Source: Ramazzottius varieornatus
Lineage: Eukaryota > Tardigrada > Eutardigrada > Parachela > Ramazzottiidae
Length of the DNA stretch: 64,000 nt
NCBI GenBank assembly: GCA_001949185.1
Contig: BDGG01000001.1
Location: 2,044,478-2,108,477 of the forward strand
Reading direction: 5' to 3'
Shown: positions 1-11,776 of the stretch, piece after piece
How positions within the stretch are numbered: the first letter of the stretch is position 1
Layout of the letters: each line of letters begins with the position of its first letter
Program-made: the position numbers and the translations under genes
Notes under the pieces: generated by a model
What the model saw: only the letters and a program-made list of their open reading frames with translations
Told to the model about the DNA's origin: nothing
Databases searched by the model: none

Positions 1-1618
1 TCGTAATAGTCGGATATGGCTCCCCCTATTGGTCCAGCACCTCCTGATTGTCCTACGAAGAGGAAAGACGAGGTTAGTGCGTCACTTGGCCCCTCGGAAA
101 TTGTGCCCCGAACCGATACAGATGGCTTTAACCAATTTGTATCTCACCTACACAAATAGGTATCCGCCGAAGAAGGAAAGCTAAACAGGAAACGGAAAAG
201 AAGGCAGAAATACGAGTGGTCAAGGAATTCGAATGCATCTTAATACAAGGTAAGAACAGATTACAGCACCAGAAATAGCTCCTTGGATCATAAAGGAAAA
301 GTTGACCAAGCAGTTAGCATAACCAGCGGGTACCAGTCGAAAGTAAAGAGTCTCGGAAGTGGGTATTCAGACCACGTAAAGCTGTCTCTGAATGGCTATC
401 TTGTCCCGGCAATCGGATATGTCGAGAGATAGGATCAAGCAAGGATGAACCATGTGGAGCCAAGTTACTTAGAAGTATTATGACTGACTTGGAAATGAGG
501 TGGAATGGGCAGAGGCTCTTCTTTTTTTCTCTTTTGCAAGCTTTGCCGAAGTACCCGTCACCGCTTTGATGGGTGCTTGGGGGTGTTATGAGTTTTCTTG
601 GCAGGTCTTGTACAAACACTGACCGCGGTTACGCACGTTTTGCCTTGTTTTATTAACCAGGTCCAGACGGGTCTAGTCAGTGGGTTTCATGAATTAAATC
701 TGACGATGACAGAACACTGAATAAGCACTTGGCTTATGAGCGAGTTGCTAAACTAGTATGGGGATATTTTTCTAATGATTTCAACCGTAAAATTTGATTG
801 AAAGGCGGAAATGGAAAATGGAGGTGAAGACGATCGTTTTCCATTTCATCGGCAGAAATCCAGGTTCAAGTTATGGGTGAACAACCTAAATGCTGCCTGT
901 GACTTTGGCTTGCATCTCTGATAGCGTAGTGTCTAACTTCCGGTACACTATATACCTCTCCCGAGTCACGTTGGATACCGTGATCGAGTACACGACTGCG
1001 CAATTTACAAAACCTAAACACAGTGACAGAGTGTCGTTTGCCTGATGAAAGAGCGGGCTCACAAAGCATGATTAGGACGGAAATAGATGGTGCTCATCGA
1101 GAGAGAAGAATTTATTAAAATATGGGCATCAGTTTAAGAGCCGAGAACTTGAGTTTTTCGGTGATTAGAGTTCAAGAAAACTCACAGTTGCACTCCAAAA
1201 AGGTCAAGAAAGGTTTTCCGTGAGAGACACTTGAAGTAGTGCAGATTCCTTTATGTGAACCACGACCGACGTTGGAGGAGCTCTTAATGAACGACAGGAT
1301 GTCTCTAGACTAATGGGACGATTACAAAAGAGCTAACAGACCTTTATTCTATCGTTTAAAATGCAGGTGTTTGTCCACGAACGCCTTCATGTCTTCACGC
1401 CTTCATGTCTTCCCGCCTTCAAGAGGGTTTGTAAGAAGCGATCCGAGGGAGATCAGTTTAGAATATATTCCACCAGCGATGTCGATAATCCAGTTACAGC
1501 CTGCAGGTATATCCATCCACCCTCGTGTTCGCCAACTGTTGTAAGATTACAACCTCTCACTTCCCTTGCACGAAGACCTGCTTACCGATCGCGCTATCCA
1601 TCTTTCAAGATTATTAAA
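1..1618. other. Intergenic / upstream region of first guanylyl cyclase
   Basis: No convincing gene is visible. The reading frames here are short and have poor codon use. An in-frame ATG at 1361 would extend the downstream cyclase by 86 residues, but that stretch is compositionally random and includes a tandem repeat at 1381-1424, so it is more likely 5' UTR. Confidence 0.5.
1381..1424. repeat. 16 bp tandem repeat, about 2.6 copies
   Basis: The unit acgccttcatgtcttc occurs at 1381-1396 and 1397-1412, followed by a partial third copy. It lies upstream of the cyclase start. Confidence 0.8.
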
Positions 1619-4600
1619 ATGTGGCATAGATATTCCGGCCCTTCAGTCTTTTTGTTAATGGGTCATTTCCTCACCAGTTCCGCGCAGTTCTTCACTAGTA
1701 CTCGTACGCCATCGAATGCCACGATCAGTTTGAATATTTGTCTGTCTCTAGAAACTCCGCCGTTGCTGACGGAAATTTTCAGCTACATACGAACAGCGGC
1801 GGCTGTAGATATCGCTGTTGACCAGGCCAACTCGTATGTTCTCCCGTCGAACATCCAGGTGAAGCTACATTTCCGGGATGCGGGACCTGATTGCTTTTCG
1901 GTCCAAGGACCCATCGTCGGTGCACTGGACTTGGTCATGCAAAATATCCAATGCCACGTTTACGTTGGACCAGGTACTATTTTCTCAGCTTTGACAGAAA
2001 CACTTTTTTGGAAAGACTACTCGAAGAACTCCCGGGAAGCCGGCAAACACCCGAAGCCCACTCTACAGTAAGCTGCATACATTGAACTGCGTAATCAATG
2101 TGGTACGGGACAAAACAATACTATTAATATTTCGCATGCCAATCGGTTTCACCAGCGTGCGTACAGCGAACCATACACATTCCATGGTCTTGAGTATGTA
2201 GGTGCTTGCAGAAAGTACAGTAACTCAAATAATGGTGTTTTCGCAGGTTGCACGAGTGACGCTGATGCTCTGTATAGCTTCGCGCTCTTCTACAAAATAC
2301 CCATCATAGCATGTCCAGCAGCCGGTATTGAAGTCACCGGTCCACAAAGATCAGAGTATCCATTGATGGTCAGGATGACTTACACATTTGCCGACGTCGC
2401 AAATATGCTAATAAAGATCCTTCAGCACTTTAGTTTTTCGCATGTGACATTGTTCACCGACGACACGCAGGGCTTCTTTAGCGAACTGGGTGAAACGGTG
2501 GTCACGTACTTCCGTAGACTTGATCCCGAGATGGATCGTAACTCGAGAAGCAAGACGCTGAAGAACGGGATGCAGCTGGTCAGCAATGAGGAAATAGCGA
2601 CCATGCTAATCGATGCTAACACAACCTCGCGAGGTAACTTGTCTTTTCATTTTACCATTGATGATACTGATCCAATATTGTTTTATTGTCACAGTGAACG
2701 TCCTTCTGGCAAACGCGACCGTAGTCCGGAATATCATGGTACGGTGTGGCTGCTGTTTCTGAATTAGACGTGGGCAATGAGTCGTGCCAGATCTGCGTCT
2801 CAAGTGGCGCACGTTTTCAGCCGTCAACACTGAAAACGTGGGTCACTTGGGAAAGCAATCTGGTTCAAGTCATTTTTTATCTCTGAATTGTATCTGTGTG
2901 CCTGGGTGGTAAAGGGTGGTAAAAGGCGTTGTTTTAATTACAGATGATTGCTTCGCGGTTGAACATGACGAACGGCGATTACGTTTTTTTCACGATCGAG
3001 TTATTCGAGGCGTATTACTGGGGGCACTTCGACTGGAAAACCGGCAAAGTGGACGACTCGGTACGGTACTCTTGCTGTAGCCTGTAGCTTGTTGGACGTT
3101 TTTTTCGCCAGGGAGGAGCAGTTATGGAGCGGCATAACGTTTTTGCTCCTCCGTTATCGTTTCTTTTTCGCTATTAACGAAACGGTAACGGGATGGACAA
3201 TGTCAATAATGGAACGAAAATAACGATTTTTCCGAGTAACTGAAAAAATGGAAAACGTTTTATAACGGAAGGAAAAACCATATTTCCGTTACGAAAAAAG
3301 CTCCAAGAGAGCGAAAAACCTCTTGAAAGTTCGAGTTCTAGAGGACTCCACCGCCGAACAAGCATAATGGCTCACCGAAAGTCGCACAGCTCAACGCGCT
3401 ATTTGAGTTTTGAGTGCCTGAAATCTATTTCTTGAAATCTTGGGTATAACGGTTCATAACGGAGAACGGTGCGTGAAAATTCATAAAGAAACGACAACGG
3501 GGGAAAAAAGTCGGATCTTAACGAAAACAAGACGGAAATCAAGGATTTTTATAACTGCCCATCCCTGTTTTCGCTGCTCTTTTGTGAAAGCTATGCTAAT
3601 CTATGCGTCGCGAATTTGAATTCATTGTTTCTTGATGCTGAATTGCAGGTAGCAAGACTAGCTTACGATTCCCTGAAGATCATTTCTTTGATGTCCAACG
3701 AAGACCAAGCTTACAGTGTTTATTCCGCGCAAGTGCGAAAGCTTTCACTGGATAAGTACAATTACACCTACGGTCTCTTCGAAACGGTGAGCTTATCTTT
3801 TTTTTGAAACACCTTTAAGTCTGAAATCTTCCCACAGTATAATCTCCATTTCCACGAACAAAACGAACTCGAAATTATCTGTTTTTCCAGATTGATCCGA
3901 TCGTGACCGGTTATTATGAAGCGATTATCCTCTACGCCACCGTGATCCGCCGAATGTACCGCCAAGGAGCCAATTACACCAATGGAACCGAGGTGGCGGA
4001 GTCCTTGAAGAACACCACGTTTCGAAGCCCGGTGAACGGTCCAACAAAGATCGATTCCGAGGGGGATCGTGTTACGACATACGCGCTGAAAGACCTGGAC
4101 ACCGACAGCGGCATCTACCAGGTAAAACCAACCATCAAACTAGCCATCCTTGCAAATCCTGAATATTAAAATGTGTTTGAACTTGACAGGTAGTAATGGT
4201 GTTCGATGATAACGAGACGTTAGTTAACGTCTCTACCATGAGCTGGGCCTACCGAACAACCCCACCGTCGGACGTCCCCTTTTGTGGCTTCACAGGAGAC
4301 GCACTTCGTTGTAGACCTCAAGGTACTTCCCTCGAAGAAACTAAGCTTCCTCACATGAAAGTTGAAACTTACCGAGAAACAGTTACGTGACTGAGGGCGC
4401 TGTTTGTCAGACGATTCTGTGTACTAGTTGCGGGACTGAATCCTGGGCTAATCGCAGTCGCGGCGGTCTTGCCCATCCTTCTGGTCGCTGCAATGGCTGC
4501 AGCGATTATTATCCTTTTCATCAAGTAAGTCTTCGTTAGGGCTTTCACATTCATCGGCGTGGTAATCAAAACTAATGTGGGGCTTTTGCATGGCTTCAGG

Positions 4601-7552
4601 CAAGCCAACCAAACATACGATCCGTACTGGTGGCGCCTCCCTATGGAGGAACTCCAGCTTATCGGGGTGACGGGGGCTTCCATCAACTCCAGAGGCTCAA
4701 AGAACGAAATGGTATGGTAGTCCAGCTGAACAGTTTGTCTAACTTATCCTAGTGGAACAGTTGTGCTGATAGCTTCTCGTTTCCGGGTGGCTGAATAGTG
4801 GGGAGCTACTCTGTTGCTCTTAATCTAGGGTGGACGGTCGGAAACGGTCGGTGGCAGCACACTTCGTTCGGGTACTACTCTTAACTCCTACTTCGGCAGC
4901 TTCTTCGACAAAAGGGCCTACTTCCGAGGAACAGTCGTCGCTGTCAGGAACGTGGCGAAACTCAACTGCCATTCCAGTACAGCGTTCGTGAATGACATGA
5001 GACTGGTACGGGCTCCTGCATACTCTGAAAGAATGGTAAACATCTCTGGTATAACGTAACTGCTCCATGATTTCAGGTACACAACCTAGCGCATGACAAC
5101 ATTCACAAGCTTATCGGCATCGCAGTCTCAATGGCTGAAGGTGCTTTCCAGTACGTCGTTGGCGACCTGTGCTCACACGGAAGTCTTCAAGACGTCCTCA
5201 CACACGACACGATCAGGCTGGACTGGTCGTTTAAGAATTCCATGATACGCGACATTGTCTTGGTACGTTGCTTCATCTAGTTTTCACTGAATCTAGATTT
5301 CTCCAAGTCCAAATGAGAAAGCAACCTGAACCGTGAACCGGACTGGAAATCGTCACATAAGTTAGCCCAGTTTGCATCCACCTGCGTATACTTGCGTTGT
5401 TATATCTGTGTTTTGTCATTGTACGCAGATGCATGACGGGTCTTTGGCCAAGTTTGCAGTGGCATGCGTACCTTTATGCCACTCACCGATACGGGGTTCG
5501 CTGGATGCAGGTTCGTGCTAAGCTTGCTTCGCTTGTTTCAGGGTATGGAGTACCTTCATGGGAGCCCGCTGGAAACCCACGGCGATCTCTCAGCTTATAC
5601 CTGCATGGTTGACAGTCGTTTCACGGTGAAGATAAGTGACGTCGGCTTATGGTACCTCCGCGACCCCAAACACCTGCTGCCACCTATCGCCAGTGAAGGG
5701 GAACGCGACTATGACTACCTTTTGTGGCGCGCGCCAGAACTATTGCGGGTCAAGATGACGCCAAAAGGAACACAGAAAGGTTGACCGTTAGACCATCTTT
5801 CATCTTGTCAGAGAGAAAGGTTGAACTACTTAATGCTTGTTTTTACCATAGGTGACGTGTTCAGCTTTGGTATAATCCTCCAGCAGATTATCCTGCGCTG
5901 TGAGGCGTATGATCTTCCGGGGGATGATCATAGCGATATGGTCTCTAAGCGGGAGATCGTGATGGAAGTCCAGCGGGGCGTGGACCCACCGCTGCGACCA
6001 AGGGTACCGCGGGTGTCCTGTTCAAATGAGGTATGGGAGAATATCAATAATCTGTTCCTTGGTTTCTTTCTTTGTTATTTCTAACGAGCGTTCTCGCTGC
6101 AGGTGTACGCATTAATGGAGAACTGCTGGTCCGAGTTCCCTCTAGAGCGGCCATCCTTTGGGAAGATCAAGAGTAACTTGACGAAAATTGTGGGAAAGAC
6201 TGGAGATAACATAGTGGACCACCTACTGAAACGCATGGAAGAGTAAGTCCTTGTCTCCACAGGAAAAAAATCTGAAGGCCTGAATTTAGCATAAAGTATT
6301 CTGCAGGTACGCGAGTGATTTGGAGCAGCAGGTAGCCGACAAGACAGCAGCTTTCATGGAAGAAAAGCAAAGATCAGAAATATTGTTGTGTCAGTTGCTA
6401 CCAAGGTACGAGATTGTGCTCATCGCTCCAAGGTTCCCACAGTGTGGCCACACATATTTTGGAGCATTTAAATAATTCAAGATTTGTTACAGGAGTGTTG
6501 CGGAAGCATTAACGAGAGGCCATACGGTAGATCCGGAAGCGTACGAAAGCGTAACCATATACTTCAGGTACTTTTTCGTTTTTATCGGCCTTCATCCTTG
6601 TCTATACATCAGCAACTAGCATATCCAGTTTATCATTTCCTACTTTCCAGCGACATCGTGGGATTCACAGAGCTATCAGCTAATGTATTGCCTATGGACG
6701 TGGTTTCATTGCTGAATGAACTGTACACCGTCTTCGACAATGTCATTGAAAGCTTCGATGTCTACAAGGTATGATGTTAACCGACCACTTCCGTCTTGTT
6801 ATGTGTCTGACAGTTCGGCCATTAATCTGTGAAATCTTGCAGGTCGAGACTATCGGTGATGCATACATGGTCAGTAGTGGACTTCCGGTGCGCAATGGTA
6901 AGAGCGAGCCTCAATAAACATGAACGAGCCCGTCTGGATTGACCATGAGACACTTTGCAGGAAACAAACACGCAAGGGAAATTGCCCTCATGTCGTTGCG
7001 CATACGGCATGATATCGCCAACTTTACTATTCCACACAGACCACAGGAAAAACTACTCATAAGAATAGGGATTCATTCGGGACCCTGTGTAGCAGGTACC
7101 GTACGAATACCTATTATGTTATATCATTTGCTGCGTCATTTTTGTCCACTCCATATGGTATCAATATTCTAGTCTGTACTATCCAAAAAATAGGTATCGT
7201 CGGGTTAAAAATGCCTCGCTACTGCCTGTAAGTTTCGTTAGACCACACCTCACGTGCACGGAATTAGCTATCGAATTTGGTTTGTAACTTCTAGCTTTGG
7301 GGATACCGTAAACACAGCTAGCAGAATGGAATCGTCTGGAGAAGCCATGAAAATCCAGATTAGCGACGTGGCACACAGGCTACTTCAAGACATTGGAAGA
7401 TTCATCATGGAAGAACGAGGACCGACAAACATCAAGGTGAGTCCTTCAAAGAAAAAATGAGAGAAGAAGCTTCTTTCTGCAAAACCGAAAGCGTGTTTTC
7501 TTCAAAGGGAAAGGGTGTCATGGTGACATATTGGCTGAACAGCTCATTTTAA
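1619..7552 (+). CDS. Receptor-type guanylyl cyclase (RGC1)
   Basis: Single-pass membrane enzyme that would make cGMP from GTP. I read 22 exons: 1619-1973, 2247-2633, 2695-2738, 2944-3060, 3649-3786, 3891-4121, 4190-4322, 4428-4524, 4600-4711, 4829-5005, 5077-5262, 5542-5779, 5852-6030, 6103-6242, 6307-6405, 6493-6567, 6651-6768, 6843-6897, 6961-7095, 7194-7227, 7295-7436, 7508-7552. They total 3237 nt (1078 aa). Order: signal peptide, ANF-receptor-like ectodomain, one transmembrane helix (4428-4524), kinase-homology domain, coiled-coil linker, cyclase domain. The cyclase keeps both metal Asp residues ([15 protein letters not shown]) and the Glu and Cys typical of guanylate rather than adenylate specificity (KVETIGD; MPRYCLFGDT). 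The kinase-homology domain is eroded: HGDLSAYT replaces HGNLKSSN, and DVG replaces DFG. The start at 1619 is chosen because a hydrophobic leader follows it directly. The protein ends soon after the cyclase domain. Ligand unknown. Confidence 0.93.
2801..2850. repeat. Palindromic element PE1, copy 1 (family description)
   Basis: Near-perfect 50 bp palindrome: caagtggcgcacgttttcag, a short loop, then ctgaaaacgtgggtcacttgg. Flanks continue the inverted repeat (CCAGATC on the left, ATCTGG on the right). This is one of 21 copies in the window. The family consensus I infer is [GACGTCGGCAAATGA..CCAGATCGTT]-[AAGTGGCGCACGTTTTC..loop..GTGCGCCACTT]-[AACGATCTGG..TCATTTGCCGACGTC], about 130 bp when complete. 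It resembles a hairpin-type MITE. It lies in intron 3 of RGC1. Confidence 0.85.
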
Positions 7553-7601
7553 GATAACAAAAAGAATGAAAAGATTTTCAACTTCCATAGAAGAAAGTAT
7601 T

Positions 7602-7945
7602 CTACGCGTTCACCGATGTCGTGGTTTGTTGTTGCTGAGAACCCAACGTGGGTACAGCCCGTACTGAAGGCACCGGCCGAATGGCCGTCATTATGGGTTG
7701 CATCATGAACATCATCGGCTGCATGACGGACATGGGCATCACAACGAACGGCGCACATTGTATAGTCTTCACGATAACAAACTGTCGTTTTGGTGCTTCC
7801 TTCTTCAGCATGTAACTGAAGGGGAGCTCCATCAGAAAGAAGACTGCCAGAGTGTACCAGCATTTTTTTAGAATAAGCGGTCTGTCGCTGCAGTCGATGG
7901 AGGCTAAGACTTTCCGCTCGAACCCCGCTACACTGAAAAACAAAG
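7602..7945 (-). CDS. Terminal exon of an unknown membrane protein
   Basis: An open frame follows a good acceptor (tttgtttttcag, minus strand) and ends at 7602 (about 113 aa). It opens with a soluble stretch (ERKVLASIDCSDRP) and then a hydrophobic helix (CWYTLAVFFLMELPFSYML) followed by lysines. The last 45 residues are rich in Met, Pro, Val and Gln. The pattern of a hydrophobic segment followed by a basic stretch and a VKT motif faintly recalls TMEM151, but I would not name it. No upstream exon was found in the 270 bases before the next gene, so the model is incomplete, or the exon belongs to the Q-rich gene at 8217-8728. Confidence 0.4.
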
Positions 7946-8130
7946 CACGACAGACGAAAGATTACGCTTCCTTCATCACGTAGAAAAATCAGAGCTACTT
8001 TTTCCCCATTCCGCAAAAGCTAAAAGTTGTCAGAAAGGTGGTTAAAAGTAGAGTTGGATCAGTGCGCGGGTTTGTTGGGGTGGAGGTATTTTCCCATGGT
8101 TTTTTAACGATTGTAAAATTTCTTCGCTTC

Positions 8131-8185
8131 GAAGTGGCGCACGACGTCATCGCAGAAAGTCTGCAGCGACGTCACTGTGCACTTT
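8131..8185. repeat. PE1, copy 2 (divergent)
   Basis: gaagtggcgcacgacgtcatcgcag, then ctgcagcgacgtc..gtgcactt. The inner stem here uses GACGTC and CGCAG/CTGC instead of the usual GTTTTCAG. Confidence 0.6.
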
Positions 8186-8216
8186 AGTTGTCGAGCTTTC
8201 ACTTCTGGCATTTCTC

Positions 8217-8728
8217 CTACTTGAAATGCTCGTAAATGTTGTAATACATGTCGCGCCATCGGTTGGCTTCGATGAACTGGTGCTTCTGGTTGATGAACGC
8301 GGTTTCGCTAACAGGATCGGCAAGCCGTATTGTACAAAGGTGGCCGGTAGTGGAGGTCCTTCGAACTGACCGGTAGGCTGACCAGGCGGAGGCTTGTATT
8401 CTTGTTCGGGTGGTGGTTGGCCTATCTGACCCGGTTGGTGCTGTTGTTGGGGAGGTGGTGGAGGGGAAGAAGGCTGTGGTGGCGCAGTAGGAGCTGGAGC
8501 ATGCTGTTGGGCGTATTGCTGGCCGGCTTGCGCGTATTGTTGGGCGTAATGTTGACCGTATGGAGAAGGATACTGTGACAGCTGTTGTTGGCCATACTGG
8601 GGTTTCTGTTGGACGTACTGGAAACCTTCGGGTGCATATTGGGTTTGGTTTTGGGGATTAACATAAACATTCGGCTGGTAGGGTTGACCATAGCCAGGAC
8701 CAGGACCAACTTGCATTTTTCGGAACAT
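8217..8728 (-). CDS. Gln/Pro/Tyr-rich low-complexity protein with short conserved C-terminal tail
   Basis: ATG at 8728 opens a frame with YGQP, NPQNQTQY, QQ and PPPP runs (about 130 residues), with no domain I recognise. The continuous frame ends in arginine/serine-rich text that looks like the wrong frame. Shifting by one base near 8318-8336 gives a convincing ending, DPVSETAFINQ followed by KHQFIEANRWRDMYYNIYEH, with a stop at 8217-8219. That tail resembles the tail encoded at 9064-9150. The break could be an assembly or sequencing indel, a real frameshift or an unrecognised intron. Function unknown. Confidence 0.5.
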
Positions 8729-8883
8729 TCGAATTTAGAGCCAAATAATTTTGAGTAGTCCTGACAACTGGTCAAAAAGTTGGTGTGTTCACCGGTCACT
8801 TCAGCTTGTGTGAAATCTTGGCTAAATAATTTCGGAAGAGCAGATCGGCAACTCAACAAACAAAATCGGATCGATCGTCGTCT

Positions 8884-8933
8884 CAAGTGGCACATGTTGT
8901 CAATGAATTTGGCTGGATGCGTGCGCCACTTGG
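8884..8933. repeat. PE1, copy 3
   Basis: caagtggcacatgttg .. gcgtgcgccacttgg, with right flank AAAACGGTCTGGTCGAG as in the consensus. It lies upstream of the Q-rich gene. Confidence 0.8.
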
Positions 8934-9063
8934 GAAAACGGTCTGGTCGAGCATGTCTGCCGGCTTCGCAGTTTGTCTCTTACCGTCATCTTTTCAGCTC
9001 GTTTCACTGACCCGCGATTCATGGTATTCCGTGCACATGTCTAACAATTTGTGATCAGTACAT

Positions 9064-9262
9064 CTACTCGAAGTTATCATAGATGGAATAATAGGAGTCT
9101 CGATTCATATGAGTCTCGATAAAGTCTTTCTTCTGACTGACTGAAGTAAGGAGACTCGCTTGCCAGATCCACAAATTTGAAAGTCTTGTAGAAGTTAGGT
9201 CGACTTTTTGAAATTCTCCAGCCCTTCAATCTCAGCCATCGAAGTATCTCGTCACTGGTCAT
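9064..9262 (-). CDS. Paralogous tail exon of the Q-rich gene family, possibly a pseudogene
   Basis: In minus-strand frame the segment SQKKDFIETHMNRDSYYSIY ends with a stop at 9064-9066. It matches the tail of the gene at 8217 position by position (QK.xFIE..xxRDxYYxIYxxF). Either a splice acceptor (cttacttcag) or a frame break separates it from the upstream text FKFVDLASESP, which may correspond to the FVQYGLADPV of its neighbour. No Q-rich upstream part is visible, so this is a decayed duplicate or the last exon of a gene whose other exons I cannot find. Confidence 0.4.
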
Positions 9263-9661
9263 GCAGTGTACAATTCATCAGCTCTTTATCTGCCCACCCA
9301 AGTCACCGCTTCGATAAACATGGAAATCCTTCACTTCGGTGGACTATGTCTACCGCGTCTTGGGAACCGCGATGTTGGCTGCGAACACGTGCTCGAGAAC
9401 CGGTTGAGCCGATCATCCAACCATTGATGGCGTAACCATTTGGTGGGTCGCTCCATATCTTCGCAGCGACCGACCAAATGAAGAGCGCATCCGGCTAAAT
9501 TTAGTGGAGGAACCAAAAGTATCCGTGACAACTAATTTCGAACTTCAGAAAAGTTTCTCAACGTTTTTTCTAGTTTAGAATACAGAACTTCGAGTTTCGA
9601 ATTTTATCACACTTGTACATCCAGGCTTAGACTTTTTATCCCTGCGCCCAGTGTGGCAGGA

Positions 9662-11177
9662 ATGAGCAATAATCCCAACACGTCATCGGCCAAGAAAGAC
9701 TCAAGTATGTAAAGATATATTTTAACCTATCTAGAAAATAAAATTACAAAAGCCGAAACTCGTAATAAGTACGGCGATGTTCATCTTTCTATCGCCAGAA
9801 CAGCCCAACGAAGTAGATTCGGAACCCAGTGCGACTTCTGAACCTCCCAACTTTAACCAGTCTGCTTCCTCTTCCAACCGATCAACTCGGTCACAACCCA
9901 CCAATCCCAAACTAAAAGTTTTAAAACCCCGTCATCGCCAAAAGGAAGTCGCCAAACCTTGGCATGATATGCGCATGTTTGTCGACCGCTCCCTCTCATC
10001 CAGCCGGTCCATCTCTACTGAGGGGAGCCAGACCGATCCCGACGATCGGCAGGCTGACGTCAGCGAAGACGAACTGCCGTCTCGCACAGCTCGACGCCTG
10101 TCCCGCGTCCCGTCCAGCCTGGATCCCGAGTCAGTGAACGACCTTCCTGCCAGTTACCTGCGACAAAGACGAAGTAGCCTGACACCCTTATCATATCTGT
10201 CCCACCACGACGATGCGACCGAACAGTTTCTCGAACAAGTCGCCGCTGTACCCGGCGCCGCACTTCCCCACGAAGGCGAGATTACCGTGGCGGAGTCGGC
10301 GCTACTCGAACATCGTGATTCAGCCGAACATTTCCGTCCTAAGAGACATTCAGCTGTAGCTGGAATTACCATTGAGATTACACCGCCAAGTGCCATCAGG
10401 GAAAGTAACAACTTCATCCTTGATACTGTCTTCATTGAAGTACCGGATGACGATACGAACCAGTCGACTCAGCCGAAGACCGACGACGACCTCGCTGTTG
10501 ACAGTAACCACAGTCATGCTTACGTGGTACAAAGCCTAACAGACTCCATAGACAAGATGCCGGCAATTAGTACGGTGCCTTCTACACAGAATGTGGACAA
10601 GGTGGAATCGTTACCGGGGAATCGATCGCCTGAACCGACGTTGACGTCAGTGAACCCTACAGACTCGATGACGGCCGGTGCGCCACCTGGAAGGCGGAAA
10701 ACGAAGTTGATAGCTATCAATGTGAGGCGACAGACCTTGTCAGCTATTCCACGGCCGGCAAAGACTGTCAGGTTCGATCAGGACGTGGAGAGAGCTTATA
10801 ACATCGATGAAGACGCGCTACAGCCACCCGACAGAATACCCCACTTGTGGACGGAAGAGCTGGGGCAGATATTCCAGACGCCGGAACAGCTGGAAACGGA
10901 AAGTGAGCAACCCTTCACACCTGGCCTGTTAAGAGTGTATGATTTTTCAGATAAAGAGCTGATGAAAATTTTTGATCATCGGGAGAAGTTTATAGAAGAG
11001 AAAAACGCCCTGTTGAAGTTCTTTCAAGGTAAACTGGCCAGTGTGCCCCCTTTGTACCTTGAAGCTCTTGACCCGAACAGGGTTCGTGCTGTAAGTTCTT
11101 TGAATAGTGTATCTTGAGTTTCGACGCGTGAACTTTTCTTCTAAAAGCCGCCCGCACCTCAAAATCAATACCTATAG
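9662..11177 (+). CDS. Unrecognised, largely disordered 454-residue protein
   Basis: Three exons in consistent phase: 9662-9704, 9799-11090, 11148-11177, together 454 codons plus stop. ATG at 9662 starts MSNNPNTSSAKKDSK. The protein is rich in Ser, Thr, Pro, Asp, Glu and Arg with no hydrophobic core in its first two thirds. The last quarter is more ordered, with VRFDQDVERAYNIDEDAL, IPHLWTEELGQIF and an Asp/Lys/Glu-rich helical segment. The final exon encodes only PPAPQNQYL. There is no signal peptide, membrane segment or known domain. It reads as a cytoplasmic or nuclear scaffold-like protein, but no function can be assigned. Confidence 0.75.
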
Positions 11178-11564
11178 TCAATTCAGACGGTTAACTCTTG
11201 GCGTCATTCTGCTTAGACAGCAATATCCATGTGCTTTACTGTCGACGTACGGAAGATGTCTTTCGATCCACTCAGTTCATTACTAGCTAGTGGTTCTGAC
11301 CACTGATAAGGCCGATCAGAAGCAGAGAAGCACAAGTTTTGCGAGTAAAAACTTCTGCCACTCGGATCAAGTTGCGCACTTGTTTTCAGTACAGAGGTTG
11401 CGATATCTGAAAGCTCGAACAATCTGATCGTCCATTGAAATCTCGACAGACTTAAAAGGGTCTCGCTTCGCTCGGCCTGATAATCTCGTACTCTCGTTCG
11501 TATTGGGAACCCGTATATATTCGGGACGAGGGCAAAATTAATGACTTGAACAAGATCGTTGTCC

Positions 11565-11615
11565 CGAGTGGCGCACGTTTCAAGTCAATAACAATGAAGA
11601 CGTGCGCCACTTGAG
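11565..11615. repeat. PE1, copy 4
   Basis: cgagtggcgcacgtttcaa .. gaagacgtgcgccacttgag, with flanks CAAGATCGTTGTC and GACGATCGGGTTCAG extending the palindrome. Confidence 0.85.
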
Positions 11616-11776
11616 ATGACGATCGGGTTCAGTTAGTCTGCCCAGGTACCATTTGTCGACGCTCGCTTGAATGTCAGTAGAGGGTAACTTAGTTTGAGCA
11701 ATAGGAAGACTATTGATTACATGCACCGTCCCTACATCTTCCATCAGCAACGAGAAACCGCTGTGCCGTTTGTACA

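Noticed and set aside
1361-1618. Upstream in-frame ATG extending RGC1 by 86 residues
   Set aside because: The added stretch contains a tandem repeat and looks non-coding, and a good signal peptide begins at 1619.
7602-8728. Joining the Q-rich gene and the downstream membrane exon into one gene
   Set aside because: The Q-rich gene has a convincing stop after a tail shared with a paralogue, so a join is unnecessary, though not excluded.
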